Shown here: positions 51,213 to 58,873 of the stretch, in pieces | How the letters are laid out: every line of letters starts with the position of its first letter | Position numbering within the stretch: the stretch's first letter is position 1 | Origin: Bradyrhizobium sp. CB3481 | GTDB lineage: Bacteria > Pseudomonadota > Alphaproteobacteria > Rhizobiales > Xanthobacteraceae | Direction: 5' to 3' | DNA length: 64,000 bases | Assembly (NCBI RefSeq): GCF_029714305.1 | Contig: NZ_CP121647.1 | Coordinates: 868,001-932,000 of the forward strand | Program-made: the position numbers and the translations under genes | Notes under the pieces: model-generated | What the model was told of the DNA's origin: nothing | Database searches by the model: none | Seen by the model: the letters and a program-made list of their open reading frames with translations, nothing else

Positions 51213-51599
51213 CTACCCGCGAATGCGTTGCTCAAGGTTGGCCGCCGGTCCCCCGGCGCGTACGTTGCGAGTCCCTGACGAATGCACCTGCGAGCCGGCG
51301 AAGTTTTTCCACGGACCAATCGTATCGACAATGATATTGATTCCGGCGACCGCACTTTCGATCTGGCGCTGCACGCTCTCGACCTCTGTTTTGAGGAATT
51401 CCTGCATCTTCTGCAGTTCGGAAGCCAGCTTGTGAAGGTCGTCGATCGAGTTTGAGGTCAACCGGGCGACGGATGAATTGAAGCGCTCGGTATTGATCTC
51501 GAGCGCGCTCGAAGCGTCAGATTTTTCTTTGCCGGATTGCGCGGCCAAGGCCTCTTCCGCCGCAGACGTTTTCTCATCGGCAGTCTTTGGGGTGTCCAT
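51213..51599 (-). CDS. Small coiled-coil protein, phasin-like in size
   Basis: A 128-residue protein from the ATG at 51599, with GGGAGAAG upstream. A charged N-terminus (MDTPKTADEKTSAAEEALAA) is followed by a long amphipathic helix (DDLHKLASELQKMQEFLKTEVESVQRQIESAVAG). Length and heptad pattern resemble phasins or other helical surface proteins, but no family signature is decisive. The C-terminal tail beyond about residue 100 is irregular and may have been altered by the neighbouring remnant. Confidence 0.6.
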   Translation of the reverse strand: MDTPKTADEKTSAAEEALAAQSGKEKSDASSALEINTERFNSSVARLTSNSIDDLHKLASELQKMQEFLKTEVESVQRQIESAVAGINIIVDTIGPWKNFAGSQVHSSGTRNVRAGGPAANLEQRIRG

Positions 51600-51729
51600 C
51601 AGCTTCTCCCTGGGTGCTGCAGCCCGCAGCGATAGGCGTCGGTGAGTCGTTAGGCGATTTGGTGGCGTGGCGGTGACGAACCTGCGCCGGTGCGACGGGC
51701 CCTGCTGGCCGCGCCGGTTCCCGCCGACG

Positions 51730-51754
51730 GGAACGCCGTTTTGCATGACGAGTT
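51730..51754 (+). promoter_or_regulatory. EcfG-like promoter upstream of the gene at 51780
   Basis: GGAAC (51730-51734), 17 bases, GTT (51752-51754), ending 25 bases before the ATG. The base before GTT is A rather than the preferred C, so it is weaker than the site at 44431. Confidence 0.45.
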
Positions 51755-51779
51755 ATTCTTAGGCAGCACGGAGGAACCG

Positions 51780-52007
51780 ATGAAGAAACTGATCGCAGTC
51801 ACAGCGCTCGCGCTCATGAGCGGGGCGGCCTTCGCACAGAACACCGGCCCCGCTCCGCAGGCCGGAATGGAGAAACCCGGAAAGACTGATGGTGCCAAGC
51901 CAGATGGTTCGATGGACACGACCGGCATGAGCACTACCAAGGGCAATATCAAAAGGGAGAAGGACGGCGCGCCCGCGCCCGTGAAGCAGAAGGACACGAA
52001 AAAGTAG
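51780..52007 (+). CDS. Small exported hydrophilic protein
   Basis: A 75-residue protein with a clear signal peptide (LIAVTALALMSGAAFAQ) and a Lys/Asp/Thr/Gly-rich mature part without cysteines (EKPGKTDGAKPDGSMDTT), probably disordered. GGAGG lies upstream of the ATG. The candidate EcfG-type promoter suggests stress induction. Function unknown. Confidence 0.7.
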   Translation: MKKLIAVTALALMSGAAFAQNTGPAPQAGMEKPGKTDGAKPDGSMDTTGMSTTKGNIKREKDGAPAPVKQKDTKK

Positions 52008-52276
52008 GGCGCATCACACTGGATGCTTGGCTGGCTCGGTGAGCAGATTGCGGCCTTGGGTCAGCAGCGTCGGTTTTCCCGTCGGCTATTTCCGGTCAGC
52101 CCGCAATCCCGGACACGCGGCAGCACCGCACCAGCTGACGCGATTTGCCCTCAATCAAAAGGCTGCCGCCGGAATCGAGCGGGGCCTCATACCCGAAGTT
52201 AGGTCAAAAACGCCATTTGAAGCCGTCAGCGATCAGCGATATGTCCGCTGCACTTCCCAGGGCGGACATCGTTATC

Positions 52277-53164
52277 CTAATTCACCAGCCGTACCGCGCC
52301 CGCTTCGCTGACGTCGTAACCGCCGAGCTCGTCCGCACGATCGCGAAAGCCCGGCTGCCGCATGAAATCGAATAACGCCTGCGGGCCCTTCATGAAGTAG
52401 TCGCGCTGGCGCATCACCAGATCAAAGCGCTCCCAGGTGAGCGGCAGGAAATCGAGCCCCGCCGCCTTGGCCACGCTGCGCGTTGCGATCCCGCAATCGA
52501 TGCGGCCAGCGCGGATGGCTTGCGCGATGTCTGGGCCGGTCGGGAAGGCGGGCTTTGCGAGTTTCAAATCATCGAGTGCAATGCCGGCGCGCGCGAGCAG
52601 CGCCAGCAGCAGCAATTGTGCGCCGGCTCCGGTGGGACGCTGCGCCATCCTTACGCGCGAGGTGGCGATCGAGGCCATGTCGCTCAGATCAAGCGGATTG
52701 CCCGGCGCAACCAGAATGCCCTGTTCGCGCCTCGCAAAGCCGAGCACGACCGCATCGTGCAATCCCGGTGCGTCGGCGACCGCATCAAGGTTGGCGGTTT
52801 CGTCATCGCCCTTCAGGCGGTGCAGGTGGATCGCCGCGGCCATCACCTCGCCACGGACGAGCCGGCGCACGCCTTCCTCGCTGCCCTCGGGCAGGTTCGC
52901 GAGGCCACAATGGCTTTCACGCAGGGCCCATTCCAAGAGCGGATCGTGGCTGCCGCCGACGATCGGCGGCGCCGCCACCTGCGTCAGGGCGGCGGGCGCG
53001 ATCAGCCCAGCAGCGACCCAGCGGTCGAGCGCGGTGCGTGGAAACAGCCAGCGCCCCGTCACCTTGCTGCAGGGCACTTCGCGGTTCGCCACCAGCTCAT
53101 AGAGCTTGCGTTCCGAGAGCCGCAGATACTCGGCCGCTTCGTCCGTGGTCAGGAGTTCAGGCAT
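52277..53164 (-). CDS. HTH regulator fused to a molybdate/tungstate-type binding domain (PBP-like)
   Basis: A 295-residue cytosolic protein. Residues 1-55 form an excisionase/MerR-like helix-turn-helix (LLTTDEAAEYLRLSERKLYELVANREVPCSK, then GRWLFPRTALDRWV). Residues 75-295 form a substrate-binding-protein fold without a signal peptide (LPEGSEEGVRRLVRGEVMAAAIHLHRL, VLGFARREQGILVAPGNPLDL, RPTGAGAQLLLLALLARAG, GRIDCGIATRSVAKAAGLDFLPL), as in the COG1910 group. It is divergent from tupBCA and probably senses the transported oxyanion. A decayed C-terminal copy of a relative lies at 51116. Confidence 0.85.
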   Translation of the reverse strand: MPELLTTDEAAEYLRLSERKLYELVANREVPCSKVTGRWLFPRTALDRWVAAGLIAPAALTQVAAPPIVGGSHDPLLEWALRESHCGLANLPEGSEEGVRRLVRGEVMAAAIHLHRLKGDDETANLDAVADAPGLHDAVVLGFARREQGILVAPGNPLDLSDMASIATSRVRMAQRPTGAGAQLLLLALLARAGIALDDLKLAKPAFPTGPDIAQAIRAGRIDCGIATRSVAKAAGLDFLPLTWERFDLVMRQRDYFMKGPQALFDFMRQPGFRDRADELGGYDVSEAGAVRLVN

Positions 53165-53174
53165 AGGAACCGGT

Positions 53175-53190
53175 ATGCATATGAGTGCAT
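53175..53190. promoter_or_regulatory. Candidate operator ATGCA-N6-TGCAT between regulator and tup operon
   Basis: A short perfect inverted repeat in the 88-base divergent region, 10 bases from the regulator start codon. It is placed where self-repression and control of tupB could both occur. Confidence 0.4.
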
Positions 53191-53252
53191 CTGGTACGAA
53201 AATTGACCATATTAGTGGCATCTGCGCAAGATAGCCGCCAAATGGAATTTCC

Positions 53253-53945
53253 ATGTCCCAGGACGTAACAGCCCTTCAACTCGTGCTCAGCGGGGACCCC
53301 GCGCTGTTCGCCATCGTGCGGCTGTCGCTCTATGTCAGCCTGTCCGCGGTGGTTCTGGCAGCACTGATAGGCATTCCGCTCGGCGCCTGGATTGCGCTGA
53401 CGAAATTTCCGGGACGTCAGGGCGTCATCGTCCTGCTCAATGCACTGATGGGCCTGCCGCCGGTCGTGGTCGGACTCGCGGTGTATCTGATGCTGTCGCG
53501 CTCTGGGCCGCTCGGCTCGTTCGGCCTGCTGTTCACCCCTGGCGCCATGATCGTCGCGCAGACGGTGCTGGTCACGCCGATCATCGCCGCGCTGACGCGC
53601 CAGACCATCGAGGATCTCTGGATCGAATATCGCGACGAGCTCACGGCGATGAACCTCGGACCGCTCGGCCGCGTATCGGCGCTGATCTGGGACGCGCGCT
53701 TTAGCCTCGTCACCGCGCTGCTCGCCGGCTTCGGCCGCGCCGCCGCCGAGGTCGGCGCCATCATCATCGTCGGCGGCAATATCGAGGGCTTTACCCGCAC
53801 GATGACGACGGCGATTGCGCTTGAGACCTCCAAGGGCGACCTGCCGCTCGCGGTTGGTCTTGGGCTGGTGCTGATCGTGATCGTGATCGCCGTCAACGCG
53901 CTGGCCTGGACCGCCCGCCGCGCCGGCGAGCGATTGGCGGGATGA
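53253..53945 (+). CDS. tupB: Tungstate ABC transporter permease
   Basis: A 230-residue inner-membrane protein with five or six helices. The coupling motif EYRDELTAMNLGPLGRVSALIWDARFSLVTALLAGFGRAAAEVGAIIIVGGNIEGFTR is the EAA loop region typical of TupB/WtpB permeases. It forms the channel with the ATPase and binding protein encoded next. Its stop overlaps the next start (ATGA). Confidence 0.9.
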   Translation: MSQDVTALQLVLSGDPALFAIVRLSLYVSLSAVVLAALIGIPLGAWIALTKFPGRQGVIVLLNALMGLPPVVVGLAVYLMLSRSGPLGSFGLLFTPGAMIVAQTVLVTPIIAALTRQTIEDLWIEYRDELTAMNLGPLGRVSALIWDARFSLVTALLAGFGRAAAEVGAIIIVGGNIEGFTRTMTTAIALETSKGDLPLAVGLGLVLIVIVIAVNALAWTARRAGERLAG

Positions 53946-54670
53946 CCATGCGCGCGCCTTCAAGCGAACTGCCGATTGAATTCGATGGCGTCACGCTGGC
54001 AGCTGGCGGCGTGACCATCCTTGACAATATCTCGCTCACCCTTCGCGCGGGTCCGCCGACGGTGCTGATCGGGCCCAACGGCTCCGGCAAATCCACGCTG
54101 CTGCGTTTGGCAATGGGACTGCTTGCACCTTCACACGGGCGCGTCACCTGGGGCGGCGTCGAAGATGTCCCGCCGCTCAGGCGCGCCATCGTGTTTCAGC
54201 GTCCGGCGATGCTTCGCCGCAGCGCCAGCGCCAATCTGCGCTTCGCACTGCGCGCCGCCGGCATCCCGCGTGCCGAACATGCGCGCCGCACGGGCGAGTT
54301 GCTCGACCTGGTCGGCCTGGCTCATGTCGCCGATCGCGCCGCGCGCCGGCTCTCCGGCGGCGAGCAGCAGCGGCTGGCGCTGGCCCGCGCGCTCGCGCGC
54401 GATCCCGCCGTGCTGTTCCTGGATGAGCCGACCGCGAGCCTCGATCCCGTCGCCAGCAAAGCGGTGGAAGACATCATCCGCGCGGTGAGCGAGCGCAACA
54501 TCAAGGTCGTGATGGCAACCCACGATCTCGGCGAGGCGCGGCGGCTCGCCGGCGAAATCGTCATGCTTCACCGCGGCCGCATCGTGGAGCGCGGTACAGC
54601 CCCCGCGTTCTTCGACGCGCCACAGACCTTGGAGGCGAGGGCGTTCCTCGCCGGAGAATTATTGCTTTGA
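53942..54670 (+). CDS. tupC: Tungstate ABC transporter ATP-binding protein
   Basis: A 242-residue ATPase. Walker A GPNGSGKST is near residue 42, signature RLSGGEQQRLALARAL near 137, Walker B AVLFLDEPTASLD near 157 and H-loop ATHDLGEARR near 195. Its reading frame overlaps tupB by 4 bases and it is followed 10 bases later by tupA. It powers uptake of the oxyanion bound by TupA. Confidence 0.92.
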   Translation: MTMRAPSSELPIEFDGVTLAAGGVTILDNISLTLRAGPPTVLIGPNGSGKSTLLRLAMGLLAPSHGRVTWGGVEDVPPLRRAIVFQRPAMLRRSASANLRFALRAAGIPRAEHARRTGELLDLVGLAHVADRAARRLSGGEQQRLALARALARDPAVLFLDEPTASLDPVASKAVEDIIRAVSERNIKVVMATHDLGEARRLAGEIVMLHRGRIVERGTAPAFFDAPQTLEARAFLAGELLL

Positions 54671-54680
54671 GGAGATGCAA

Positions 54681-55514
54681 ATGAACATGCTCGCACGCCG
54701 TTTGATCGTCGCCGCGGTCGCCAGCTTCGCCTTCGCCGGCCATGCTATCGCACAAGACAAATCGATCGTGGTGGCCTCGACCACCTCGACGCAGGACTCC
54801 GGCCTGTTCGGCCACATCCTGCCGATGTTCAAGGCCAAGACCGGTATCGACGTGAAGGTGGTGGCGCAGGGCACGGGGCAGGCGCTGGATACCGCGCGCC
54901 GCGGCGATGCCGATGTGGTGTTCGTTCACGCCAGGCCGGCGGAGGAAAAATTCGTCGCCGAAGGTTTTGGCGTCAAGCGCTATCCCGTGATGTACAATGA
55001 CTTCATCTTGATCGGCCCGAAAGCCGATCCGGCAGGCGTCAAGGGTTCGAAGGACATCGTCGCCGCGCTCGGCGCGATCAAGGCCAAGGGCGCCGACTTC
55101 ATCTCGCGCGGCGACAAGTCCGGCACCCATCAGGCCGAGCTCAATCTTTGGAAGGTCGCCGGCATCGACATCGCCAAGGACAAGGGCCCCTGGTACAAGG
55201 AGATCGGACAGGGCATGGGCGCGGCACTCAACACCGCATCGGCCTCCAACGCCTATGTGCTCGCCGATCGCGGCACCTGGCTGTCGTTCAAGAATCGCGG
55301 CGACCTCGTCATTGCAGTGGAAGGCGACAAGCGGCTGTTCAACCAGTATGGCGTCATGCTGGTTAGCCCGGAGAAGCATCCCAGCGTCAAGAAGGGTCTC
55401 GGCCAACAATTGATCGACTGGCTGGTCTCGGCGGAAGGCCAGAAGGCGATCGCCGATTACAAGATCAACGGTGAGCAGTTGTTCTATCCGAACGCGGGCG
55501 ATTCCGGCGCGTGA
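54681..55514 (+). CDS. tupA: Tungstate-binding periplasmic protein
   Basis: A 277-residue exported protein, signal peptide ending near GHAIAQ. The anion-binding STTST at residues 33-37 (VVASTTSTQDSGL) is the TupA hallmark, supported by AQGTGQALDTARRGDADVVFVHAR and SRGDKSGTHQAEL. The ATG at 54681 is preferred to that at 54675 because GAGGAG is then 6 bases away. Tungstate is the family ligand; molybdate is possible. Its TGA overlaps the GTG of the next small ORF. Confidence 0.92.
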   Translation: MNMLARRLIVAAVASFAFAGHAIAQDKSIVVASTTSTQDSGLFGHILPMFKAKTGIDVKVVAQGTGQALDTARRGDADVVFVHARPAEEKFVAEGFGVKRYPVMYNDFILIGPKADPAGVKGSKDIVAALGAIKAKGADFISRGDKSGTHQAELNLWKVAGIDIAKDKGPWYKEIGQGMGAALNTASASNAYVLADRGTWLSFKNRGDLVIAVEGDKRLFNQYGVMLVSPEKHPSVKKGLGQQLIDWLVSAEGQKAIADYKINGEQLFYPNAGDSGA

Positions 55515-55762
55515 TAGCCGTGCGGATTTCTGCACTGCTGACAGCCCTTTCGGTCATGACGGTCATCACCCTGTCGGATGACGCCTGGATCGATGTGATC
55601 CAGAACGGCCGCTACGCCCGCTCGGTCGGCAGCACCGGCCGCAGCGATTGTCCCGGCGTGCGCAAGAGCGTGCGGCTTGATCTCAATGCAAGCCCGGTCG
55701 TGCTGCAGCTCAGCGGCGTCGCGCCTGATACTATCGCCGTTACGATTGGGGCGGTTGAGTAG
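55511..55762 (+). CDS. Small exported protein coupled to the tup operon
   Basis: An 83-residue protein whose GTG overlaps the tupA stop (GTGA), implying translational coupling. A hydrophobic start (VRISALLTALSVMTVITLS) is probably a signal peptide. The mature part is DDAWIDVIQNGRYARSVGST, then CPGVRKSVRLDLNASPVVLQLSGV, a short beta-rich domain with one cysteine. I do not recognise it. Its position suggests a role in oxyanion uptake or tungstate use, but that is inference. Confidence 0.7.
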   Translation: MIAVRISALLTALSVMTVITLSDDAWIDVIQNGRYARSVGSTGRSDCPGVRKSVRLDLNASPVVLQLSGVAPDTIAVTIGAVE

Positions 55763-55979
55763 GTTTGCAAGCCGCGTTCGGTGTGCATGAATTCTCAGCG
55801 TCGGGCTGAGCATCCGGCGCACGGATCAGCCGATAGGTCGGCACCCAGGCAGTGGCCCACGTTTCGAGGGTCGTGCCGCAAACAACGCATTCAAAACTGT
55901 CGATCTCGCGCGAGGACGCCATCGCCTCGGTGCGACGGTAGATTGCGCCACATCTGCATTGTCGCTGCTTTTCGGTCAC
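55740..55979 (-). CDS. Small zinc-ribbon-like protein
   Basis: A 79-residue protein beginning MTEKQRQCRCGAIYRRTEAM. CRCG and FECVVCGTTLETW provide a C-x-C and C-x2-C pair that could bind zinc. The C-terminal 25 residues are irregular. Its 3' end overlaps the end of the opposite-strand small gene by 23 bases. Similar proteins are common in bradyrhizobia as far as I recall; function unknown. Confidence 0.65.
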   Translation of the reverse strand: MTEKQRQCRCGAIYRRTEAMASSREIDSFECVVCGTTLETWATAWVPTYRLIRAPDAQPDAENSCTPNAACKPTQPPQS

Positions 55980-56097
55980 CGCGAATCATTACGCCCCGGC
56001 GTTTGATCGAACAACGCTACTCTCGTCGCAGGAACTGCTGTTCATCTGCCTGAATATTCGTTCACGGTCGGCGATCGCGGGCTTTATGTCGCACGCC

Positions 56098-56122
56098 GGA
56101 ACGTCGCTCGCGCCGATCGGTT
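56098..56122 (+). promoter_or_regulatory. EcfG-type promoter upstream of the gene at 56149
   Basis: GGAAC (56098-56102), 17 bases, GTT (56120-56122), and the next two bases are AG, the same as at 22141-22145. It ends 26 bases before the ATG. Confidence 0.55.
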
Positions 56123-56148
56123 AGTCCGGACACGTTCACTGGAGTTCG

Positions 56149-56475
56149 ATGATGAAGAAGTTAGCTATCGTGTTCGCCGTCGGTGCCGCAGCGTTGATCG
56201 GCGGTTCCGCAGCCAACGCCGCAGACGGTGGGTTGAGGTCGAAGGGTTCGACGAACGCCACGCAGACCGCGACCGATTTCAGCGCCCACCGCCGCCACTG
56301 GCGTCATCACTGGCACCACCACCACCGGCCCTATTACAGGAGCTATAACTACTATGCGCCGCGCTCTTACGGCTACTACGGGCCGCGCTACTATGGGCAC
56401 CGCCATTACGGCTATGGGCACCGTTATTACGGCGGCGGCCCCGGCGTAACCTTCAGCTTCGGCAGCGGCTGGTAA
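56149..56475 (+). CDS. Small exported His/Tyr-rich protein
   Basis: A 108-residue protein with a signal peptide ending near SAANAAD. The mature part starts with KGSTNATQTATDFSAHRRHW, related to the block in the protein at 22189. A His-rich stretch (HHWHHHHRPYY) and a Tyr/Gly/Arg/His-rich tail (GYYGPRYYGHRHYGYGH) follow. It may bind metal ions or the cell surface; that is speculative. It has a probable stress-sigma promoter and its own terminator. Confidence 0.75.
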   Translation: MMKKLAIVFAVGAAALIGGSAANAADGGLRSKGSTNATQTATDFSAHRRHWRHHWHHHHRPYYRSYNYYAPRSYGYYGPRYYGHRHYGYGHRYYGGGPGVTFSFGSGW

Positions 56476-56491
56476 AGTAGGCCGACGAAAC

Positions 56492-56522
56492 AAAAAGCCC
56501 GCGAGCTTCGCGGGCTTTTTTT
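56492..56522. terminator. Intrinsic terminator, bidirectional
   Basis: AGCCCGCG, AGCTT loop, CGCGGGCT followed by TTTTTT, with AAAA on the left side. It can serve the Tyr-rich gene on the plus strand and the transglycosylase gene on the minus strand. Confidence 0.9.
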
Positions 56523-56537
56523 CGCAAGATGACGCAA

Positions 56538-57569
56538 CTACAATTCGCGTGCGGCCTTCGACCGTGCCCGCCCGGATTCCGATGCGAGGCGCACGAGGGA
56601 TTGTTTCCCGCTCTTGCGCGCGGCCTTCGCTGCGAGCTGGATGCGGCCGTTTGCCTTGCGCGCCGCCGTGCTGGCGCGCTTCGCCACCGTACTTGCCGCA
56701 ACGCGCAGTTTTCTAGCGATAGCATTCTTGGTGGCTTCGGCGACCTCGGTTTCGCCCTTGCGCATCAGCGCGCTCGCGGAGGGCGTCAGGTCGACATTGA
56801 CCGCTGCGATCTGCTCATTCCGCGATAGGCCGCCAACGCCTTCACAGGGCGCCTTCTGCGGCAGATCGGTCGGCATGTACACGGTGCTTTCCTCGTCGAT
56901 CCAGGCTTCGGCCTTGTGACCGGTGATGATCTTGACGTAAGCGCGCGTTTCCTTCGGCAGCGAGCTGCGCCGCGACAGCCATTTCTCGATCCGGCCGCCG
57001 CCCGCATTGTAGGCCGCCGCCGCCAGCCCGAGATTCCCGAACTGATCGTGAAGCTTGCGTAGGAACCGCGCCGATGCCGGAATCGCCTGCAGCGGATCGA
57101 ATGGATTCTTCAAACCCATCTCGACGGCCGTCTGCGGCATGAATTGCGCAATGCCTTGCGCGCCGGCCGAACTGATCTCTTCAGAACGAAACCTGCTTTC
57201 CTGCCAGAGCAGGCGCACGAGAAAGCCGATCGGAATATCGTGCTCCTCGGCGGCCGCCTTCACCGCTTCGCAGATTACGTCTGGCGATGCCTGTTCCTCA
57301 TTCACCGCAGCGGCCGCGTGAGCGGCGGCATCGGCGTTCGCTATCATCGCAGCTGGCGCAGCAGCATTTGTTGCATCCAATGGCGAATACGCGAGCGATG
57401 CGCTCGCAGTTCCGGAAGTTGGATGCGGCGCAGGTTCTGATTCGGCTTCGGCGATAAGGAAGGACGGTTCCGTCCATACTGGCTTGATACTGGAACTTTC
57501 GAAATCCGCGGCGACTACAAACACAGCAATCGCAGCGGCGAAAAGATATCGCATCAATGTTCCATCCAT
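56538..57569 (-). CDS. Lytic transglycosylase (SLT domain)
   Basis: A 343-residue exported protein (MRYLFAAAIAVFVVAAD at the start; the ATG at 57554 is also possible). The SLT domain at about 105-220 has the catalytic Glu in LLWQESRFRSEEIS, then SSAGAQGIAQFMPQTA, NPFDPLQAIPASARFL and AAAYNAGGGRIEKWLS. It cleaves peptidoglycan strands to 1,6-anhydromuropeptides. The last 80 residues form a Lys/Arg/Ala-rich helix (KLRVAASTVAKRASTAARKA), unusual for the family and perhaps wall- or DNA-binding. Confidence 0.87.
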   Translation of the reverse strand: MDGTLMRYLFAAAIAVFVVAADFESSSIKPVWTEPSFLIAEAESEPAPHPTSGTASASLAYSPLDATNAAAPAAMIANADAAAHAAAAVNEEQASPDVICEAVKAAAEEHDIPIGFLVRLLWQESRFRSEEISSAGAQGIAQFMPQTAVEMGLKNPFDPLQAIPASARFLRKLHDQFGNLGLAAAAYNAGGGRIEKWLSRRSSLPKETRAYVKIITGHKAEAWIDEESTVYMPTDLPQKAPCEGVGGLSRNEQIAAVNVDLTPSASALMRKGETEVAEATKNAIARKLRVAASTVAKRASTAARKANGRIQLAAKAARKSGKQSLVRLASESGRARSKAAREL

Positions 57570-57673
57570 GGTGTGTGATGTGCGGCCGGATAGAAGCGGG
57601 ATGTGGACATTTCGCGGATTAACTGCGGCAGAGAGATGATTTTCGCGACCGTAGTTCTACCGATGGGAACCAA

Positions 57674-58840
57674 ATGCGAGTGAGCGGAGCGTTTGCTTAC
57701 ATCGCGCTATACGCCGCGCTGTATGGTGCGTTCGGCGTGGCGTCACCTTTCTGGCCGAAATATTTCGAGACCAGAACACTCGCTCCGGAGCAGATCGGCG
57801 TGATACTGGCGGCGGCATTGTTGATGCGGCTGATCGCTGGTCCGCTTGTCGGAACGCTCGCCGATTTCCTGCAATCGCTGCGCCTTGTGCTCGCATGCTG
57901 CGCGGCACTGGCTGGCGCGGCGGCCGTCGCGCTGCTGTGGGCCGATGGCTTTTGGCTGTTGCTTATCGTGGCCCTCGTTCAAGCGGCGGCGCTGGCGCCG
58001 ACGACATCGATTGCGGATGCATTGTCGGTCAACGCAGCGAAGCCGCAGATGAAAGGAAGGCCGTTTGAATATGGATGGATAAGAGGCGGCGCATCGGCTG
58101 CCTTCGTTTGCGGCACGCTCGTTATCGGACAATTGATCGGCCCTGACGATCTCACGCGCGTGGTCTGGTTGAACGCAGCCCTCTTGATCGTCGCCGCCGG
58201 CGCGACTGCGTTGGTGCCGGCCGTCGCCGCGCAATCGGCGCACCATACCGGCGCATCGCAGGCGGCGGGCGAAATTCGCAAGCTGCTCCGGCAAGCGCGG
58301 TTTCGCAGCTTGATTTTCGTTTCCGCCTTGATCTACGGCAGCCACGCCATGCATGACGCCTTTGCCGTGATCCGGTGGAGCCATGCCGGAATAGATACCT
58401 CCGTTATCAGCATCCTGTGGTCGGAAGCTGTCGCATCGGAAGTCATCGTGTTCTTTCTGGTCGGCCCGGCATTGCTCGATCGTTTCGGTCCGCGCGTTGC
58501 GGCGGCGATGGCAGCCATCGCCGGAATCCTGCGCTGGTCGATCGCGGGAATGACGAATTCTGTGATGGTGCTCGCGGTGTTGCAACCGTTGCACGGCTTG
58601 ACGTTCGCGCTGCTCCATCTCGCCTGCATGCGCATGATGGGAAGCCTTGTTCCCACCCGCCTGGCTGCAACGGCACAGGCGCTGTACGCGTTCGGGTCCG
58701 GCGCCGTGACGGCCGCGCTGACGCTGTTTTCCGGCTTTTTCTATGCCCGCTATGGCGGCGCCGCCTTCGTCGCAATGGCGGTTCTCTGCGGTATCGCCCT
58801 GCCGCTGGCCTGGTTTGGCTTTGCCGACGCGCGGGATTAG
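57674..58840 (+). CDS. Major facilitator superfamily transporter (HcaT-like, MFS_1)
   Basis: A 388-residue protein with twelve helices. The N-terminal half (ALYGAFGVASPFWPKYFETRTLAPEQIGVILAA, then GPLVGTLADFLQSLR) matches the LacY/HcaT-type MFS_1 group, as do the SIADALSVNA and FEYGWIRGGASAAF segments. HcaT carries 3-phenylpropionate, but the real substrate here is unknown. It is divergent from the transglycosylase gene. Confidence 0.85.
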   Translation: MRVSGAFAYIALYAALYGAFGVASPFWPKYFETRTLAPEQIGVILAAALLMRLIAGPLVGTLADFLQSLRLVLACCAALAGAAAVALLWADGFWLLLIVALVQAAALAPTTSIADALSVNAAKPQMKGRPFEYGWIRGGASAAFVCGTLVIGQLIGPDDLTRVVWLNAALLIVAAGATALVPAVAAQSAHHTGASQAAGEIRKLLRQARFRSLIFVSALIYGSHAMHDAFAVIRWSHAGIDTSVISILWSEAVASEVIVFFLVGPALLDRFGPRVAAAMAAIAGILRWSIAGMTNSVMVLAVLQPLHGLTFALLHLACMRMMGSLVPTRLAATAQALYAFGSGAVTAALTLFSGFFYARYGGAAFVAMAVLCGIALPLAWFGFADARD

Positions 58841-58873
58841 GTTGCTGACATCGGCTCAGCCCATCGGTCTGGC

